From contig JBNLEI010000003.1 in assembly GCA_050304855.1 (NCBI GenBank), positions 1-47,885 of the forward strand: a stretch of DNA of 47,885 bases, in the 5' to 3' direction. Below are positions 8,919 through 16,951 of this stretch, piece by piece; position 1 is the stretch's first letter, and each line of letters begins with the position of its first letter. Under the pieces are notes generated by a model. That model was not told the DNA's origin and searched no databases. It saw nothing but the letters and a program-made list of their open reading frames with translations. Position numbers and translations under genes: made by a program. Source of the stretch: Methylomarinum sp050304855. Lineage in GTDB: Bacteria; Pseudomonadota; Gammaproteobacteria; Methylococcales; Methylomonadaceae.

Positions 8919-9457
8919 ATCACACCATTCGGTTTGTAAAGATTCAGCATAAGATTGTCATAGCCTTTCGCGCCGACTTGATTGACCTTATCGAATAAAT
9001 ACATTAATGACTGTTCCGGCGCTTCTTTGGCCGAACTGTTTTTTTCGATACTCAGCATTTCCTTGTATATGGGAAGCAATACTTCCAATGCGGATTGCGG
9101 CGGTTTTCGGCGCACCGAATAATAGCCTTGCAATTTGCCGTTTCTGTCGTAATCCGGGGTGATATTGGCGAATACCCAATAGTAACTGCCATCCGCGCAT
9201 AGATTTTTGGCGAAACCGAAAAACTCATTACCGGCTTTCAAAGTATCCCACATGAAACGGAACACGCCCCGAGGCATGTCGGGGTGCCGGATGATATTAT
9301 GTTGCATGCCCAAGAGTTCATGCTCCGGATAGCCGGCGATTTCCATAAATATACGGTTTGCATAGGTGATACGGCCGGCGGCGTCGGTTTTTGAGACGAT
9401 GAAGTCATCGTCGCCGAGGCGCCGTTCATTGTTTTTTGGAGTGATTTTGTGTTTCAT
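8915..9457 (-). CDS. Aer/CetB-like PAS sensor protein
   Basis: About 180 residues, soluble, with one PAS domain of the Aer type: DDFIVSKTD, GRITYANRIFMEIAGY, NIIRHPDMPRGVFRFMW and DGSYYWVFANITP are characteristic. In Aer and CetB this domain binds FAD and reports redox or respiratory state. No membrane segment or transmitter domain follows, so output must go through a partner, most simply the MCP translated next (ATGA overlap at 8915-8918). I chose ATG 9457 (MKHKITPKNNE) because homology to PAS proteins begins soon after it. In-frame Met codons at 9496 and 9517 are possible alternatives; none has a strong Shine-Dalgarno sequence. Confidence 0.9.
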   Translation of the reverse strand: MKHKITPKNNERRLGDDDFIVSKTDAAGRITYANRIFMEIAGYPEHELLGMQHNIIRHPDMPRGVFRFMWDTLKAGNEFFGFAKNLCADGSYYWVFANITPDYDRNGKLQGYYSVRRKPPQSALEVLLPIYKEMLSIEKNSSAKEAPEQSLMYLFDKVNQVGAKGYDNLMLNLYKPNGVI

Positions 9458-9798
9458 AAACGATTTTAAAAATAAACACGTTGCCGGTTTTCGCATCCAG
9501 CATTCTTGGACAATCAAAAAATGTGCGGTGATTATTCTCTTGCAATGGGTCGTATATTACCTCTCGGTAATTCCACCAAAAAATTATAGTCATTATCAAA
9601 CAGAATGTAAGTCAATGCTTATCCCGGCTATCGACCATTATTTGGAAGACTTTAGGTTTTGCATTCAAAAGATGATTGGAAAAGTGGCAATAAGGCGTGA
9701 GTACTTGGTGATTGGGATTGATTAAGAAATTGTTTTCTATTGCCGGCGAAGCGAAAGCACTTCCATGTGCTGAAAGGTATAAATGGGTTGTTTGTCAG
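9458..9798. other. Gene-free spacer upstream of the PAS gene
   Basis: About 340 bp, AT-rich, between the PAS gene start and the end of the lipoprotein gene. It should hold the promoter of the PAS-MCP pair. A plus-strand open frame passes through it but lacks a ribosome binding site, overlaps the PAS gene and shows no recognisable domain. I see no RNA gene or clear repeat. Confidence 0.5.
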
Positions 9799-10194
9799 TT
9801 AATCCACAACGTAATGTCCTCGGTGCCGCATACAATTGATGTAAGCTCGTTTGTACTGGTCTTCTGACTGAAATCCTTGTTTGGTGCCGCCGCCTATACC
9901 GCCGATCGCAGCACCATAAGCTGCTCCGGTCCCTGCATCGCCGGAAATGGCGCCCAAGGCCGCACCCGATGCCGCACCGATCAGACCGCCTACGGCGGCT
10001 CCTTTGGCCGTCTCGGTAGCCAGTCCGCCGGAAGCTTGACGAGCCAACTGTTGGCATTCGGCCATATCTTGTTGCAGCCGATATGCATTCGGATCGCCGT
10101 AGGGATCTATCGTCGGCGTCCATCCGGTTTGTGAGGCACAGCCGGCTAATGTCAAACCGGCGATTAGAATATGAATAGTGATTAATTTTTTCAT
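9799..10194 (-). CDS. Glycine-zipper outer-membrane lipoprotein
   Basis: 131 residues. MKKLITIHILIAGLTLAGC is a lipoprotein signal with the lipobox LAGC, so Cys19 would be lipidated. Residues about 65-105 are a glycine zipper: GAAVGGLIGAASGAALG, GTGAAYGAAIGGIGGG and similar, a pattern that packs helices in membranes. It ends YINCMRHRGHYVVD, common in this family of small lipoproteins. The zipper resembles that of Rcs- and OmpA-associated lipoproteins, but the function is unknown. It is monocistronic, with a long gene-free region upstream. Confidence 0.88.
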   Translation of the reverse strand: MKKLITIHILIAGLTLAGCASQTGWTPTIDPYGDPNAYRLQQDMAECQQLARQASGGLATETAKGAAVGGLIGAASGAALGAISGDAGTGAAYGAAIGGIGGGTKQGFQSEDQYKRAYINCMRHRGHYVVD

Positions 10195-10272
10195 TGTTTA
10201 ACTCTGCTTCGAACAATCATCTTAAGGATAGGTCATTTAGAGTGAATAGATAATGAATAGTTGCTGGAGCTG

Positions 10273-10312
10273 AAAATCTTGGAAGCGGAGCGACAGCGAA
10301 GTGAAGATTTTT
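10273..10312. repeat. Hairpin repeat unit 1 with GGAGCGNNAGCG core
   Basis: Perfect 8-bp arms AAAATCTT (10273-10280) and AAGATTTT (10304-10311) enclose the core CGGAGCGACAGCGAAG (10286-10301). The same core pattern recurs 66 bp downstream within different complementary arms. Many bacterial genomes carry dispersed palindromic elements of this design; whether these belong to such a family needs a genome search. Confidence 0.55.
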
Positions 10313-10336
10313 AGTCCCCGATAGCCGTAGGGCCGA

Positions 10337-10382
10337 TTGTTTTGTCGAAATCGGAGCGTTAGCGTAGGTGGAAACAAAATAA
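10337..10382. repeat. Hairpin repeat unit 2 with GGAGCGNNAGCG core
   Basis: Arms TTGTTTTGT (10337-10345) and ACAAAATAA (10374-10382) pair over 9 positions with one G-T, around the core CGGAGCGTTAGCGTAG (10352-10367). The arms differ from those of unit 1 but keep pairing, which suggests the fold rather than the arm sequence is conserved. Confidence 0.55.
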
Positions 10383-10656
10383 AAGGCATCCCGACATGGC
10401 GTCAAGTCATTTGTGGGAGTGATACGGAGCCAGCAACGAGTTTACGATGTTGTGGCGTAGTGCCACGGACGCAGGACGAATTGGGGTCGCCGAAGGCAAT
10501 AGTTGCCACGTAATTTTTGCCGCTTGATTGGGCTTGGATGTCCAAAACAAGCTTTCGCAAAAATAGTGGCGCGCTTGTTCATAACGCGCTATCGAGATAA
10601 CGCTGGAGTATGTTTCGACAGAGCCGACGAGGTATAGCAAATTTTTTGATAGTATT
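10383..10656. repeat. Inverted-repeat-rich spacer downstream of ybbP
   Basis: Gene-free. It contains GTGGC-gtagt-GCCAC (10452-10466) and a long imperfect inverted repeat with arms 10505-10520 (GCCACGTAATTTTTGC) and 10557-10570 (GCAAAAATAGTGGC). Inside that repeat sits TTGGAtgTCCAA (10533-10544). A direct repeat ATAACGC occurs twice around 10580-10602. An open frame on the minus strand has no recognisable domain and I do not call it a gene. The stretch looks like a dispersed repeat or remnant of a small non-autonomous element. Confidence 0.45.
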
Positions 10657-13140
10657 TTAGCGTTCGCGAAAAATGCGCATCGGAGACTTTTTAATCACCT
10701 CACGTACCCCCCAATAGCCCGCCAAGGTGATAAATAATCCTCCACTGACCACGGTAATCATCCAATGGAAGAATTTAGGTTGATATTCAATATGCATAAC
10801 GAAATGATATAAAGCCAATAACAGACTTTCCGACATGATCAATGCCAATCCGGCCGATACTAATCCTAGTAAGGAAAACTCCAGCAGATGGGATTTTCTT
10901 AACAACTTACGGTTGGCGCCCAGCGTTCGCATTAATGCTCCTTCATAAATCCGGTTGTCCAGGGTCGAATTGATGGCCGCGAATAAAACTGTAAAACCGG
11001 CCAATAACGCAAAGTACAACAGATAGTTAACCGCCTCCGTCAATTGTGTAAGAATGCTTTTGAACTGTTTTAAAATCAGGTCGACTTCCAGGATCGTGGT
11101 ACCGGGATGATTTTTAACCAGGGTGTTGAGATAGTTCTTTTTATCTTCGGGTAAATAAAAACTGGTAATGTAAGTGCTTGGGTAATCATCGAGGGTGCCG
11201 GGTGAAAAAATCATATAAAAATTGGGTTTCATAGTGTCCCATCGCACTTTCCTGATGCTACTGACGATTGCTTGCAACTGCCGACTGCCTATCGTAAAAG
11301 TCAGTTTGTCGTGTAACCCGACCTTTAAGCTTTTTGCCAGCTTTTCCTCAACGGAAACCAGTCCGGTCGTCTCAGAAGTCCACCAATGACCGGCGACCAG
11401 TTTATTGTCTTCGGGGAGTTTGCTGTCCCAAGTCAGACTTAAATCGCGATGGGTGGCGCGTTCCCCTTCCGACTCTTTAGAGACGACCTGTTGCACCGCG
11501 ACGCCGTTGATTTTAACGAGTCTGCCGCGCACTACCGGGTAAAATCGACTACCTGAAATATTTTGCGATTGCAGGTCGCGTTCCATCGCTTCTTTTCGGT
11601 CGGCAAAAATATTCAGCGCAAAATGATTGGGCGCATTGTCGGGCAGTTGTTTTTGCCAGTCGTTCAATAGATCCGTGCGCACCGTCAGGCTTAAAAGCAT
11701 AGCGACCAGCGTGATGCTGAAAGCCAGAATTTGGCTGGTGGTGGTTCGCGTATGGCGGGTCAGATTCTGTAATCCGAAACGCCAACTCATCCCTAAATGA
11801 GGTAACATTTTTCGCAGTTGTGTCAAAAAGACATAGACTACTGCGGTTAGAAGTAGCGTTGTCAGCAAGCCACCGCCGATGATGGTGGCGGTCATTTTCA
11901 GGTCTTCCGTGTAACGCCAGGTCAAGATACTGATTAAGGTCAGGGATAGACCGTAAATGAGCCAGGCGCTGGCGGGCAGGGGCTCCAGATCGCGGCGTAA
12001 CACTCTCAAGGGCGATACTTCTTTCAGTCGTAATAAAGGCGGTAACGCGAAACCGAATAAAATTGCCAATCCTGTAAGAAACCCGAAGATAACGGCAAAA
12101 AAACCGGGATCGGCGACGTTGGCCGGTAGCAAATTTTTTAACAGGCTGAACAGGATTTCCTGAGCCAACCAACCCAAGGCGCAGGCGATCAAACTGGCAA
12201 CGGCACCCAGAAACAGAAACTGGGAAATATATAACCAGAGGATTTCATATTGTTTGCATCCCAGACAACGCAGGATCGCGGTGGCGTTGAAATGCCGTTC
12301 ACTGTACCGGCGCGTGGTCATGGCGATGGCGACGCCCGCAATGACGATCACGACTATGCTGGATAAACCTAAATACCGTTCGGCACGATCCAAAGCGGTA
12401 CCCAGTTCCGGTCGGTCTTCATGGATATCCATCAAGCGCTGGGAGGGGTTGAGATGCGGCTTCACCCAGCGGTTAAAGGCAAGCAGCGTCTCGGCTTCGC
12501 CGCTGAATTGAAAGAAATAATGCACATGACTGCCGGGTTGCAATACGTTGGTGGCGACTAAATCGGTATCGTTGATCATGACCCTGGGCGATAAACTGTA
12601 TAGGTCGCCTCGTTTATCGGGCTCGTAGGTAATGATTTGTGCAATCGTTAGCGGTTTTTCTCCAACCGTCAAACGGTCGCCGATTTCGAGTTTCAGAGCT
12701 GAAAGAATGCGTTTGTCGACCCAAGCATTACCCGGTTGCGGGCCGTTGTGTCGAACCCTCTCCTGATCATAATCGTCGGTGATGGTTTTTAAATAGCCCC
12801 GCAAAGGATATTCGGAGCTGACAGCCTTGATACCGGCCAACAACATTTCCTCATTTTCGATAAGAACACTGGAAAATTCGGCAGTTCTGGCGGTTTGAAG
12901 GTTTAGTTCCCGGGCTTTTTTTAACCAGTGGTCCGGAATTGGGGATGGACTGGTGACGACTAAATCGGCGGCGAGAAAATCGGCAGCCTGATCGGTCATC
13001 GTCCGATGTAGCCGGTCGGCGAACAGACTGATGGCGGTCGCACTGGTCACTGCTATGATCAGCGCGGTTAACAGAATGGTGAGTTCACCCGAGCGGGCAT
13101 CCCGCCATAAGAGGCGGAGAGCTAACTGGAAGCGATTCAT
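10657..13140 (-). CDS. ybbP: FtsX-like ABC transporter permease (YbbP type)
   Basis: 827 residues, close to E. coli YbbP (about 800). It has an N-terminal membrane segment (LLTALIIAVTSATAISLFA), a large periplasmic domain, a group of membrane helices at about 260-450, a second periplasmic domain, and three C-terminal helices: the duplicated FtsX/MacB layout. With YbbA it forms a type VII-like ABC system, which in other cases drives mechanical work in the envelope (lipoprotein or substrate extraction) rather than import. The ATG overlaps the ybbA stop (ATGA at 13137-13140), so both subunits are made together. Substrate unknown. Confidence 0.93.
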   Translation of the reverse strand: MNRFQLALRLLWRDARSGELTILLTALIIAVTSATAISLFADRLHRTMTDQAADFLAADLVVTSPSPIPDHWLKKARELNLQTARTAEFSSVLIENEEMLLAGIKAVSSEYPLRGYLKTITDDYDQERVRHNGPQPGNAWVDKRILSALKLEIGDRLTVGEKPLTIAQIITYEPDKRGDLYSLSPRVMINDTDLVATNVLQPGSHVHYFFQFSGEAETLLAFNRWVKPHLNPSQRLMDIHEDRPELGTALDRAERYLGLSSIVVIVIAGVAIAMTTRRYSERHFNATAILRCLGCKQYEILWLYISQFLFLGAVASLIACALGWLAQEILFSLLKNLLPANVADPGFFAVIFGFLTGLAILFGFALPPLLRLKEVSPLRVLRRDLEPLPASAWLIYGLSLTLISILTWRYTEDLKMTATIIGGGLLTTLLLTAVVYVFLTQLRKMLPHLGMSWRFGLQNLTRHTRTTTSQILAFSITLVAMLLSLTVRTDLLNDWQKQLPDNAPNHFALNIFADRKEAMERDLQSQNISGSRFYPVVRGRLVKINGVAVQQVVSKESEGERATHRDLSLTWDSKLPEDNKLVAGHWWTSETTGLVSVEEKLAKSLKVGLHDKLTFTIGSRQLQAIVSSIRKVRWDTMKPNFYMIFSPGTLDDYPSTYITSFYLPEDKKNYLNTLVKNHPGTTILEVDLILKQFKSILTQLTEAVNYLLYFALLAGFTVLFAAINSTLDNRIYEGALMRTLGANRKLLRKSHLLEFSLLGLVSAGLALIMSESLLLALYHFVMHIEYQPKFFHWMITVVSGGLFITLAGYWGVREVIKKSPMRIFRER

Positions 13141-13820
13141 AACAATCGTCCCGCTTCCAGATTAACGGTTTTCCTGCAGCGCGTGGCCAAAGCGTTATCA
13201 TGTGTAACCAATACCAGTGTGGTTTGTTTTTCCTGGTTTAGGGCAAATAGTAGGTCGATAATTTTTGCGCCGGTTTTACTGTCGAGATTCCCGGTCGGCT
13301 CATCGGCAAATAAAATTGCCGGTTCGGTGACAAAGGCCCTAGCCAAGGCTACGCGCTGTTGCTCGCCGCCGGACAGTTGCTTTGGCGTATGTGATAATCG
13401 TTGGCTCAGGCCAACTCTGTCCAATAGTGCAGCGGCCTTGGTTTTTGCTTCTTTATCGCCGCCCAGCTCCAGCGGCAGCATCACATTTTCCAGTGCAGTC
13501 AATCCCGGCAGTAATTGGAAAGACTGAAAAACGAAACCGATAAATTGATTGCGGATTTCGGCGCGTCCGTCCTCGTTCATTGCAGTCAGTTCACGGCCAT
13601 TCAGTTGCACGCTGCCGATAGTGGGAGTATCTAGACCAGCCAACAGGCTTAACAGCGTTGACTTGCCGGAACCGGAGGCGCCGACAATTGCCAAACTGTC
13701 GCCGCGTTTGATTGTCAGGTCGACTGATGACAAGATATGCAAGGGGCCGTCGACGGTAGTGACGGTTTTCCCCAGGTTTTCGGTTTTAATGATAGGTTGA
13801 TCGGATAAAATATCAGTCAT
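13137..13820 (-). CDS. ybbA: ABC transporter ATP-binding protein (YbbA type)
   Basis: 227 residues from ATG 13820. Walker A GASGSGKST is at residues 47-55, the Q-loop follows GFVFQSFQLLPGLTALENV, the signature LSGGEQQR is at 149-156 and Walker B ILFADEP at 169-175, with a later TLVLVTHD switch. This is the LolD/MacB/YbbA subfamily that energises FtsX-like permeases. The frame is open upstream to a GTG at 13865, but homology and length favour the ATG. That ATG overlaps the tesA ATG on the other strand (CATG), so neither gene has an untranslated spacer between them. Confidence 0.94.
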   Translation of the reverse strand: MTDILSDQPIIKTENLGKTVTTVDGPLHILSSVDLTIKRGDSLAIVGASGSGKSTLLSLLAGLDTPTIGSVQLNGRELTAMNEDGRAEIRNQFIGFVFQSFQLLPGLTALENVMLPLELGGDKEAKTKAAALLDRVGLSQRLSHTPKQLSGGEQQRVALARAFVTEPAILFADEPTGNLDSKTGAKIIDLLFALNQEKQTTLVLVTHDNALATRCRKTVNLEAGRLL

Positions 13821-14418
13821 GTTCAAATATTTGTTGGCGGCGTTGTTTTTTTTATTTTCTGCCACGATTGAGGCTAAATCAATTGTTGTACTGGGAGACA
13901 GTATTAGTGCCGGTTATGGCATGGAAGTTCAACGAGGCTGGGTGGCGTTGTTGCAGCACCGATTGGATCAGCAAGGCGACGGTTATAGGGTATTTAACGA
14001 AAGCATCAGCGGAGATACGACTGCAGGTGGTTTGGCGCGTATCGATACGGTGCTGGAACAATACCGGCCAGCGATTTTGATATTGGAATTGGGCGCTAAT
14101 GACGGTTTGCGCGGTCTTTCACCAAAAATTATGCGGGCCAATTTGGCTGAGATTATTAATCGCGCACAGCAGATAGGTAGCCAAGTATTATTGCTAAGCA
14201 TGCGTATCCCGCCCAATTACGGGAAGCGCTACGTGGAAATGTTTTATAATGTCTATCCGCAATTGGCTGAAACGGCTGACGTGACTTATGTGCCCTTTAT
14301 CTTGGAGGATGTGGCCCTGGTGAAGGAACTGATGCAGCGCGACGGCCTGCATCCCAATGCCGAAGCCCAGGCTTTGATAGCGGATAAGGTTTGGCAATAT
14401 TTGCAACCGCTTTTATAA
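13819..14418 (+). CDS. tesA: Periplasmic SGNH esterase: acyl-CoA thioesterase I / lysophospholipase L1
   Basis: 199 residues. A signal peptide (about 1-19, ending IEA) directs it to the periplasm. The SGNH block I motif GDSIS (residues 26-30, nucleophile Ser28) is followed by the Gly block, ELGANDGLRG (Asn block) and the C-terminal DGLHPNAEAQ supplying Asp and His. TesA/ArE enzymes hydrolyse thioesters, lysophospholipids and esters. The divergent tesA / ybbA-ybbP arrangement is also that of E. coli. The start codon overlaps that of ybbA on the opposite strand, so its promoter must lie within ybbA. Confidence 0.94.
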   Translation: MFKYLLAALFFLFSATIEAKSIVVLGDSISAGYGMEVQRGWVALLQHRLDQQGDGYRVFNESISGDTTAGGLARIDTVLEQYRPAILILELGANDGLRGLSPKIMRANLAEIINRAQQIGSQVLLLSMRIPPNYGKRYVEMFYNVYPQLAETADVTYVPFILEDVALVKELMQRDGLHPNAEAQALIADKVWQYLQPLL

Positions 14419-14448
14419 AAGGTAGTTACGGAGTTTGGCGAATTACAA

Positions 14449-14478
14449 TTGACAGGACTGAAGTAATTGCCGTATTAT
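14449..14478 (+). promoter_or_regulatory. Strong sigma-70 promoter for rpmH
   Basis: TTGACA (14449-14454), 18-bp spacer, TATTAT (14473-14478). The -35 is a perfect consensus and the -10 has five of six consensus bases. It lies 55 bp before the rpmH start, fitting high expression of a ribosomal protein gene and its downstream operon. Confidence 0.7.
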
Positions 14479-14532
14479 CCGGTGTCTTTTTTATTCGTTT
14501 TTTATCAAATAATTCAATCGGGCTGTAAGCAA

Positions 14533-14667
14533 ATGAAAAGAACTTATCAACCAAGCAAAATTAAACGCGCAAGAACTCATGGTTTTCGTGCCAGAATGGC
14601 GACCAAAGGCGGCCGCAAAGTGCTGAATGCTCGTAGAGCGAAAGGTCGCGCTTCTCTGACAGTTTAA
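14533..14667 (+). CDS. rpmH: 50S ribosomal protein L34
   Basis: 44 residues, the usual length. The chain MKRTYQPSKIKRARTHGFR with ATKGGRKVLNARRAKGR is the standard L34 sequence, a small basic protein of the large subunit. The frame is open from 14467, but homology fixes the start at ATG 14533. First gene of the rpmH-rnpA-yidD-yidC-mnmE string; only 6 bp separate it from rnpA. In many gammaproteobacteria dnaA lies just upstream on the other strand; here tesA is there instead. Confidence 0.98.
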   Translation: MKRTYQPSKIKRARTHGFRARMATKGGRKVLNARRAKGRASLTV

Positions 14668-14673
14668 GTTTAA

Positions 14674-15042
14674 TTGTCGGCGGAAAAATACGGTTTTCCC
14701 GCTCGGCTAAGGTTACGGAAGCCGGCCGAATACAAAAAAGTCTTTGCAAACCCGGTCAGGTCGACAGATAAGTATTTTACTCTGCTGGCCATTTGGAACG
14801 ATCTCGATCATCCCCGTTTGGGCTTGGCGATTGCAAAAAAAATTATAAAAAAGGCAGTCACAAGGAATTTGATCAAAAGAACTGTCAGGGAAAACTTTCG
14901 GTTACGGCAACAAGAATTAATCAATATTGATATTGTTGTAATGGCACGAAGGGACGCAGTTGATGCGGCCCCGGTTGTTTTGAGAAAGTCATTGGAAAGG
15001 CATTGGCTTAAACTGGTAGATCGATGCGATTCCAGCTCATAA
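14674..15042 (+). CDS. rnpA: Ribonuclease P protein component
   Basis: 122 residues. Protein subunit of RNase P, which trims the 5' leader of tRNA precursors with the RnpB RNA. The family core is clear: FPARLRLRKPAEYKKVF at the N-terminus, then LGLAIAKKIIKKAVTRNLIKRTVRENFR, which contains the RNR-type RNA-binding motif. No ATG fits; TTG 14674 gives the correct N-terminus and length. The 3' end overlaps the yidD remnant by 19 bp, the usual overlap with an intact yidD. Confidence 0.95.
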   Translation: MSAEKYGFPARLRLRKPAEYKKVFANPVRSTDKYFTLLAIWNDLDHPRLGLAIAKKIIKKAVTRNLIKRTVRENFRLRQQELINIDIVVMARRDAVDAAPVVLRKSLERHWLKLVDRCDSSS

Positions 15043-15259
15043 CCCGCACAAAGGTTTATAATAAAAGCTTTATAAATCGCCGGCCTGGAGAGTCAATGTT
15101 TTTACTTCCGGGTCGTTTCAGTGATGGCTTAGAAGCGACGCAGCTTTATGGAGCCGACGAAGATTCTTACCTCTCTCTCAGACGACTGCTAAAATGCCAC
15201 CTTTTTACCGCGGTGGCATTCACCCTGTTCCAAATAATTTGGTAGATCAAAATGGATAA
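15024..15259 (+). pseudogene. yidD: yidD remnant, broken by several indels
   Basis: Sits exactly where yidD (membrane insertion efficiency factor, a small Cys-rich amphipathic protein helping YidC) belongs. A start at 15024 overlaps rnpA. Remnants occur in different frames: MRFQLIT at the start; GLESQCFYF near 15090 in another frame; SDGLEATQLYGA and YLSLRRLLKCH in the original frame (to 15200); then PFYRGGIHPVP in the -1 frame from 15200, ending at a TAA (15257-15259) that overlaps the yidC start. One missing C near 15200 alone would restore CHPFYRGG, the conserved yidD ending. The conserved Cys-rich centre (CRFYPSCS) is also mangled. The 73-codon frame left is not a plausible protein. Sequencing error is unlikely to explain all three breaks. 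Confidence 0.8.
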
Positions 15260-16949
15260 TCTTAGATTCGTACTCATCATGGCATTCGTGATGATTTGTT
15301 ATATGCTTTGGGAGGCTTGGCAATTTGATTACGGCCCCAAGCCGCAAGTCGTAATTTCCGACACGCCCAACGTCTCCAGTAGCGGGGAAGATTTGCCGGC
15401 AGCCGGTGGCGAAAGTGCCGGCGTCGAAACTCAGGCCGAGGCGGTTCCCTTGACGACAGTGGCGTCAGGCAAGATAGTTCGAGTCAAAACCGATGTTTTT
15501 GAGTTGGAAATCGATGCACAGGGCGGAACTTTACGTAATCTCGATTTAATTCAGTATCCGAAGGAAAAGGAAAATACTGTTGTCAATAAGCTCTATGAGC
15601 TGGTTGGTTTAAAGCCCGATGCGGTCGATGTCTCTCCGGTCAGATTGTTCGATAGCAGTACTGAAAGGTTGTTTTTGGCGCAAAGCGGTTTGATTGCCGG
15701 TGAGGGTTTGTCGGCGCCGGATCACCATGCGACTTATTCGGCGGAACGTGACAGCTACGAATTGAAGGATGGCGAAGACAGTCTGGTTGTACCATTGACC
15801 TGGACCGACCCTCAGGGCTTGACGGTTGTAAAAAGCTATACCTTTAAACGCGGTAGTTACGACGTAGAACTGCAACACAAAGTCATCAATAACTCCTCAG
15901 CGGTTTGGTCGGGAAGGCAGTATAACCAGCTATTGAGAAAACCGTACTCCGATAAAAACGGTAATAATTTCATCCGCACTTATACCGGTGGCGTGGTCTA
16001 TACCGAAGAGGAAAAATATCAGAAAGTGGACTGGGAGGACATGGCCGACGAAAACCTGAATGTCAAAACCGTCGGCGGCTGGAGTGCAATGATTCAGCAT
16101 TATTTTGCTTCCGCGTGGATTCCTCCTGCGGATCAGGAAAACCATTTCTACACTAAAGAGCTGAAAGATTGGCGTTACGTAATTGGTTCCTATTCGCCGG
16201 CGCGGGAAGTTCCAGCCAATAGCGAGACGGTATTTGTTTCGCAATTGTTTGCGGGCCCGAAAATTCAACCTCAAATGGAAGCCGTCGCAAAAGGGTTGGA
16301 GCTCACGGTCGACTACAGTTGGTTAACCATCATCGCTAAACCGATTTATTGGTTATTGAATGAAATTCACGGTTTTATAGAGAACTGGGGCTTGGCCATC
16401 ATGGGGGTCACGCTATGTATCAAATTGCTGTTTTTCAAACTGTCGCAGGCCAGTTACAAATCAATGGCCAAAATGCGTAAAATTCAGCCCAAGCTGAAGG
16501 AATTGCAGGAGAAATTTAAAGACGACAGGCAACGTTTCAATACCGAAATGATGGCGATGTACAAGCGGGAAAAAGTCAATCCTTTGGGGGGGTGTTTGCC
16601 GATTCTAGTCCAGATCCCGGTTTTCATTTCACTTTACTGGGTATTGGTGGAAACCGTGGAACTGCGTCAGGTGGATTTTGCCTGGTGGATACAGGATTTA
16701 TCGGCACAGGATCCTTTCTATATTCTGCCGATTTTGATGGGGATCACGATGAAAATTCAGCAAAGTCTGAATCCGGCTCCGATCGATCCGCTGCAGGCCA
16801 AAGTGATGAAGATGTTTCCGATCATCTTCACGGTTTTCTTCCTGTTTTTCCCGGCCGGCTTGGTGCTCTACTGGGTATGTAATAATACGCTGTCGATTAT
16901 TCAACAGTGGTACATTACCCGTCAGATCGAGGCAGAGGACACCAAATAA
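15252..16949 (+). CDS. yidC: Membrane protein insertase YidC
   Basis: 565 residues, a normal gammaproteobacterial length. An N-terminal membrane anchor (LRFVLIMAFVMICYMLWEA) precedes the large periplasmic beta-domain (about 60-340), then the conserved insertase core with five helices: GLAIMGVTLCIKLLFFKLSQ, a cytoplasmic coiled coil (KMRKIQPKLKELQEKFKDD), LGGCLPILVQIPVFISLYWVL, and FFLFFPAGLVLYWVCNN. It inserts membrane proteins alone or with SecYEG. The start overlaps the stop of the former yidD. mnmE follows after 2 bp. Confidence 0.98.
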   Translation: MDNLRFVLIMAFVMICYMLWEAWQFDYGPKPQVVISDTPNVSSSGEDLPAAGGESAGVETQAEAVPLTTVASGKIVRVKTDVFELEIDAQGGTLRNLDLIQYPKEKENTVVNKLYELVGLKPDAVDVSPVRLFDSSTERLFLAQSGLIAGEGLSAPDHHATYSAERDSYELKDGEDSLVVPLTWTDPQGLTVVKSYTFKRGSYDVELQHKVINNSSAVWSGRQYNQLLRKPYSDKNGNNFIRTYTGGVVYTEEEKYQKVDWEDMADENLNVKTVGGWSAMIQHYFASAWIPPADQENHFYTKELKDWRYVIGSYSPAREVPANSETVFVSQLFAGPKIQPQMEAVAKGLELTVDYSWLTIIAKPIYWLLNEIHGFIENWGLAIMGVTLCIKLLFFKLSQASYKSMAKMRKIQPKLKELQEKFKDDRQRFNTEMMAMYKREKVNPLGGCLPILVQIPVFISLYWVLVETVELRQVDFAWWIQDLSAQDPFYILPILMGITMKIQQSLNPAPIDPLQAKVMKMFPIIFTVFFLFFPAGLVLYWVCNNTLSIIQQWYITRQIEAEDTK

Positions 16950-16951
16950 GG

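Noticed and set aside
9366..9725. A 119-residue plus-strand frame across the PAS gene start
   Set aside because: Overlaps the PAS gene antisense and lacks a start site or domain.
10407..10640. A 77-residue minus-strand frame in the hairpin-rich spacer
   Set aside because: No domain and no ribosome binding site; the stretch is better explained by repeats.
11549..12172. A 207-residue frame overlapping ybbP
   Set aside because: Same strand, other frame, inside the well-supported permease gene; no recognisable motif.
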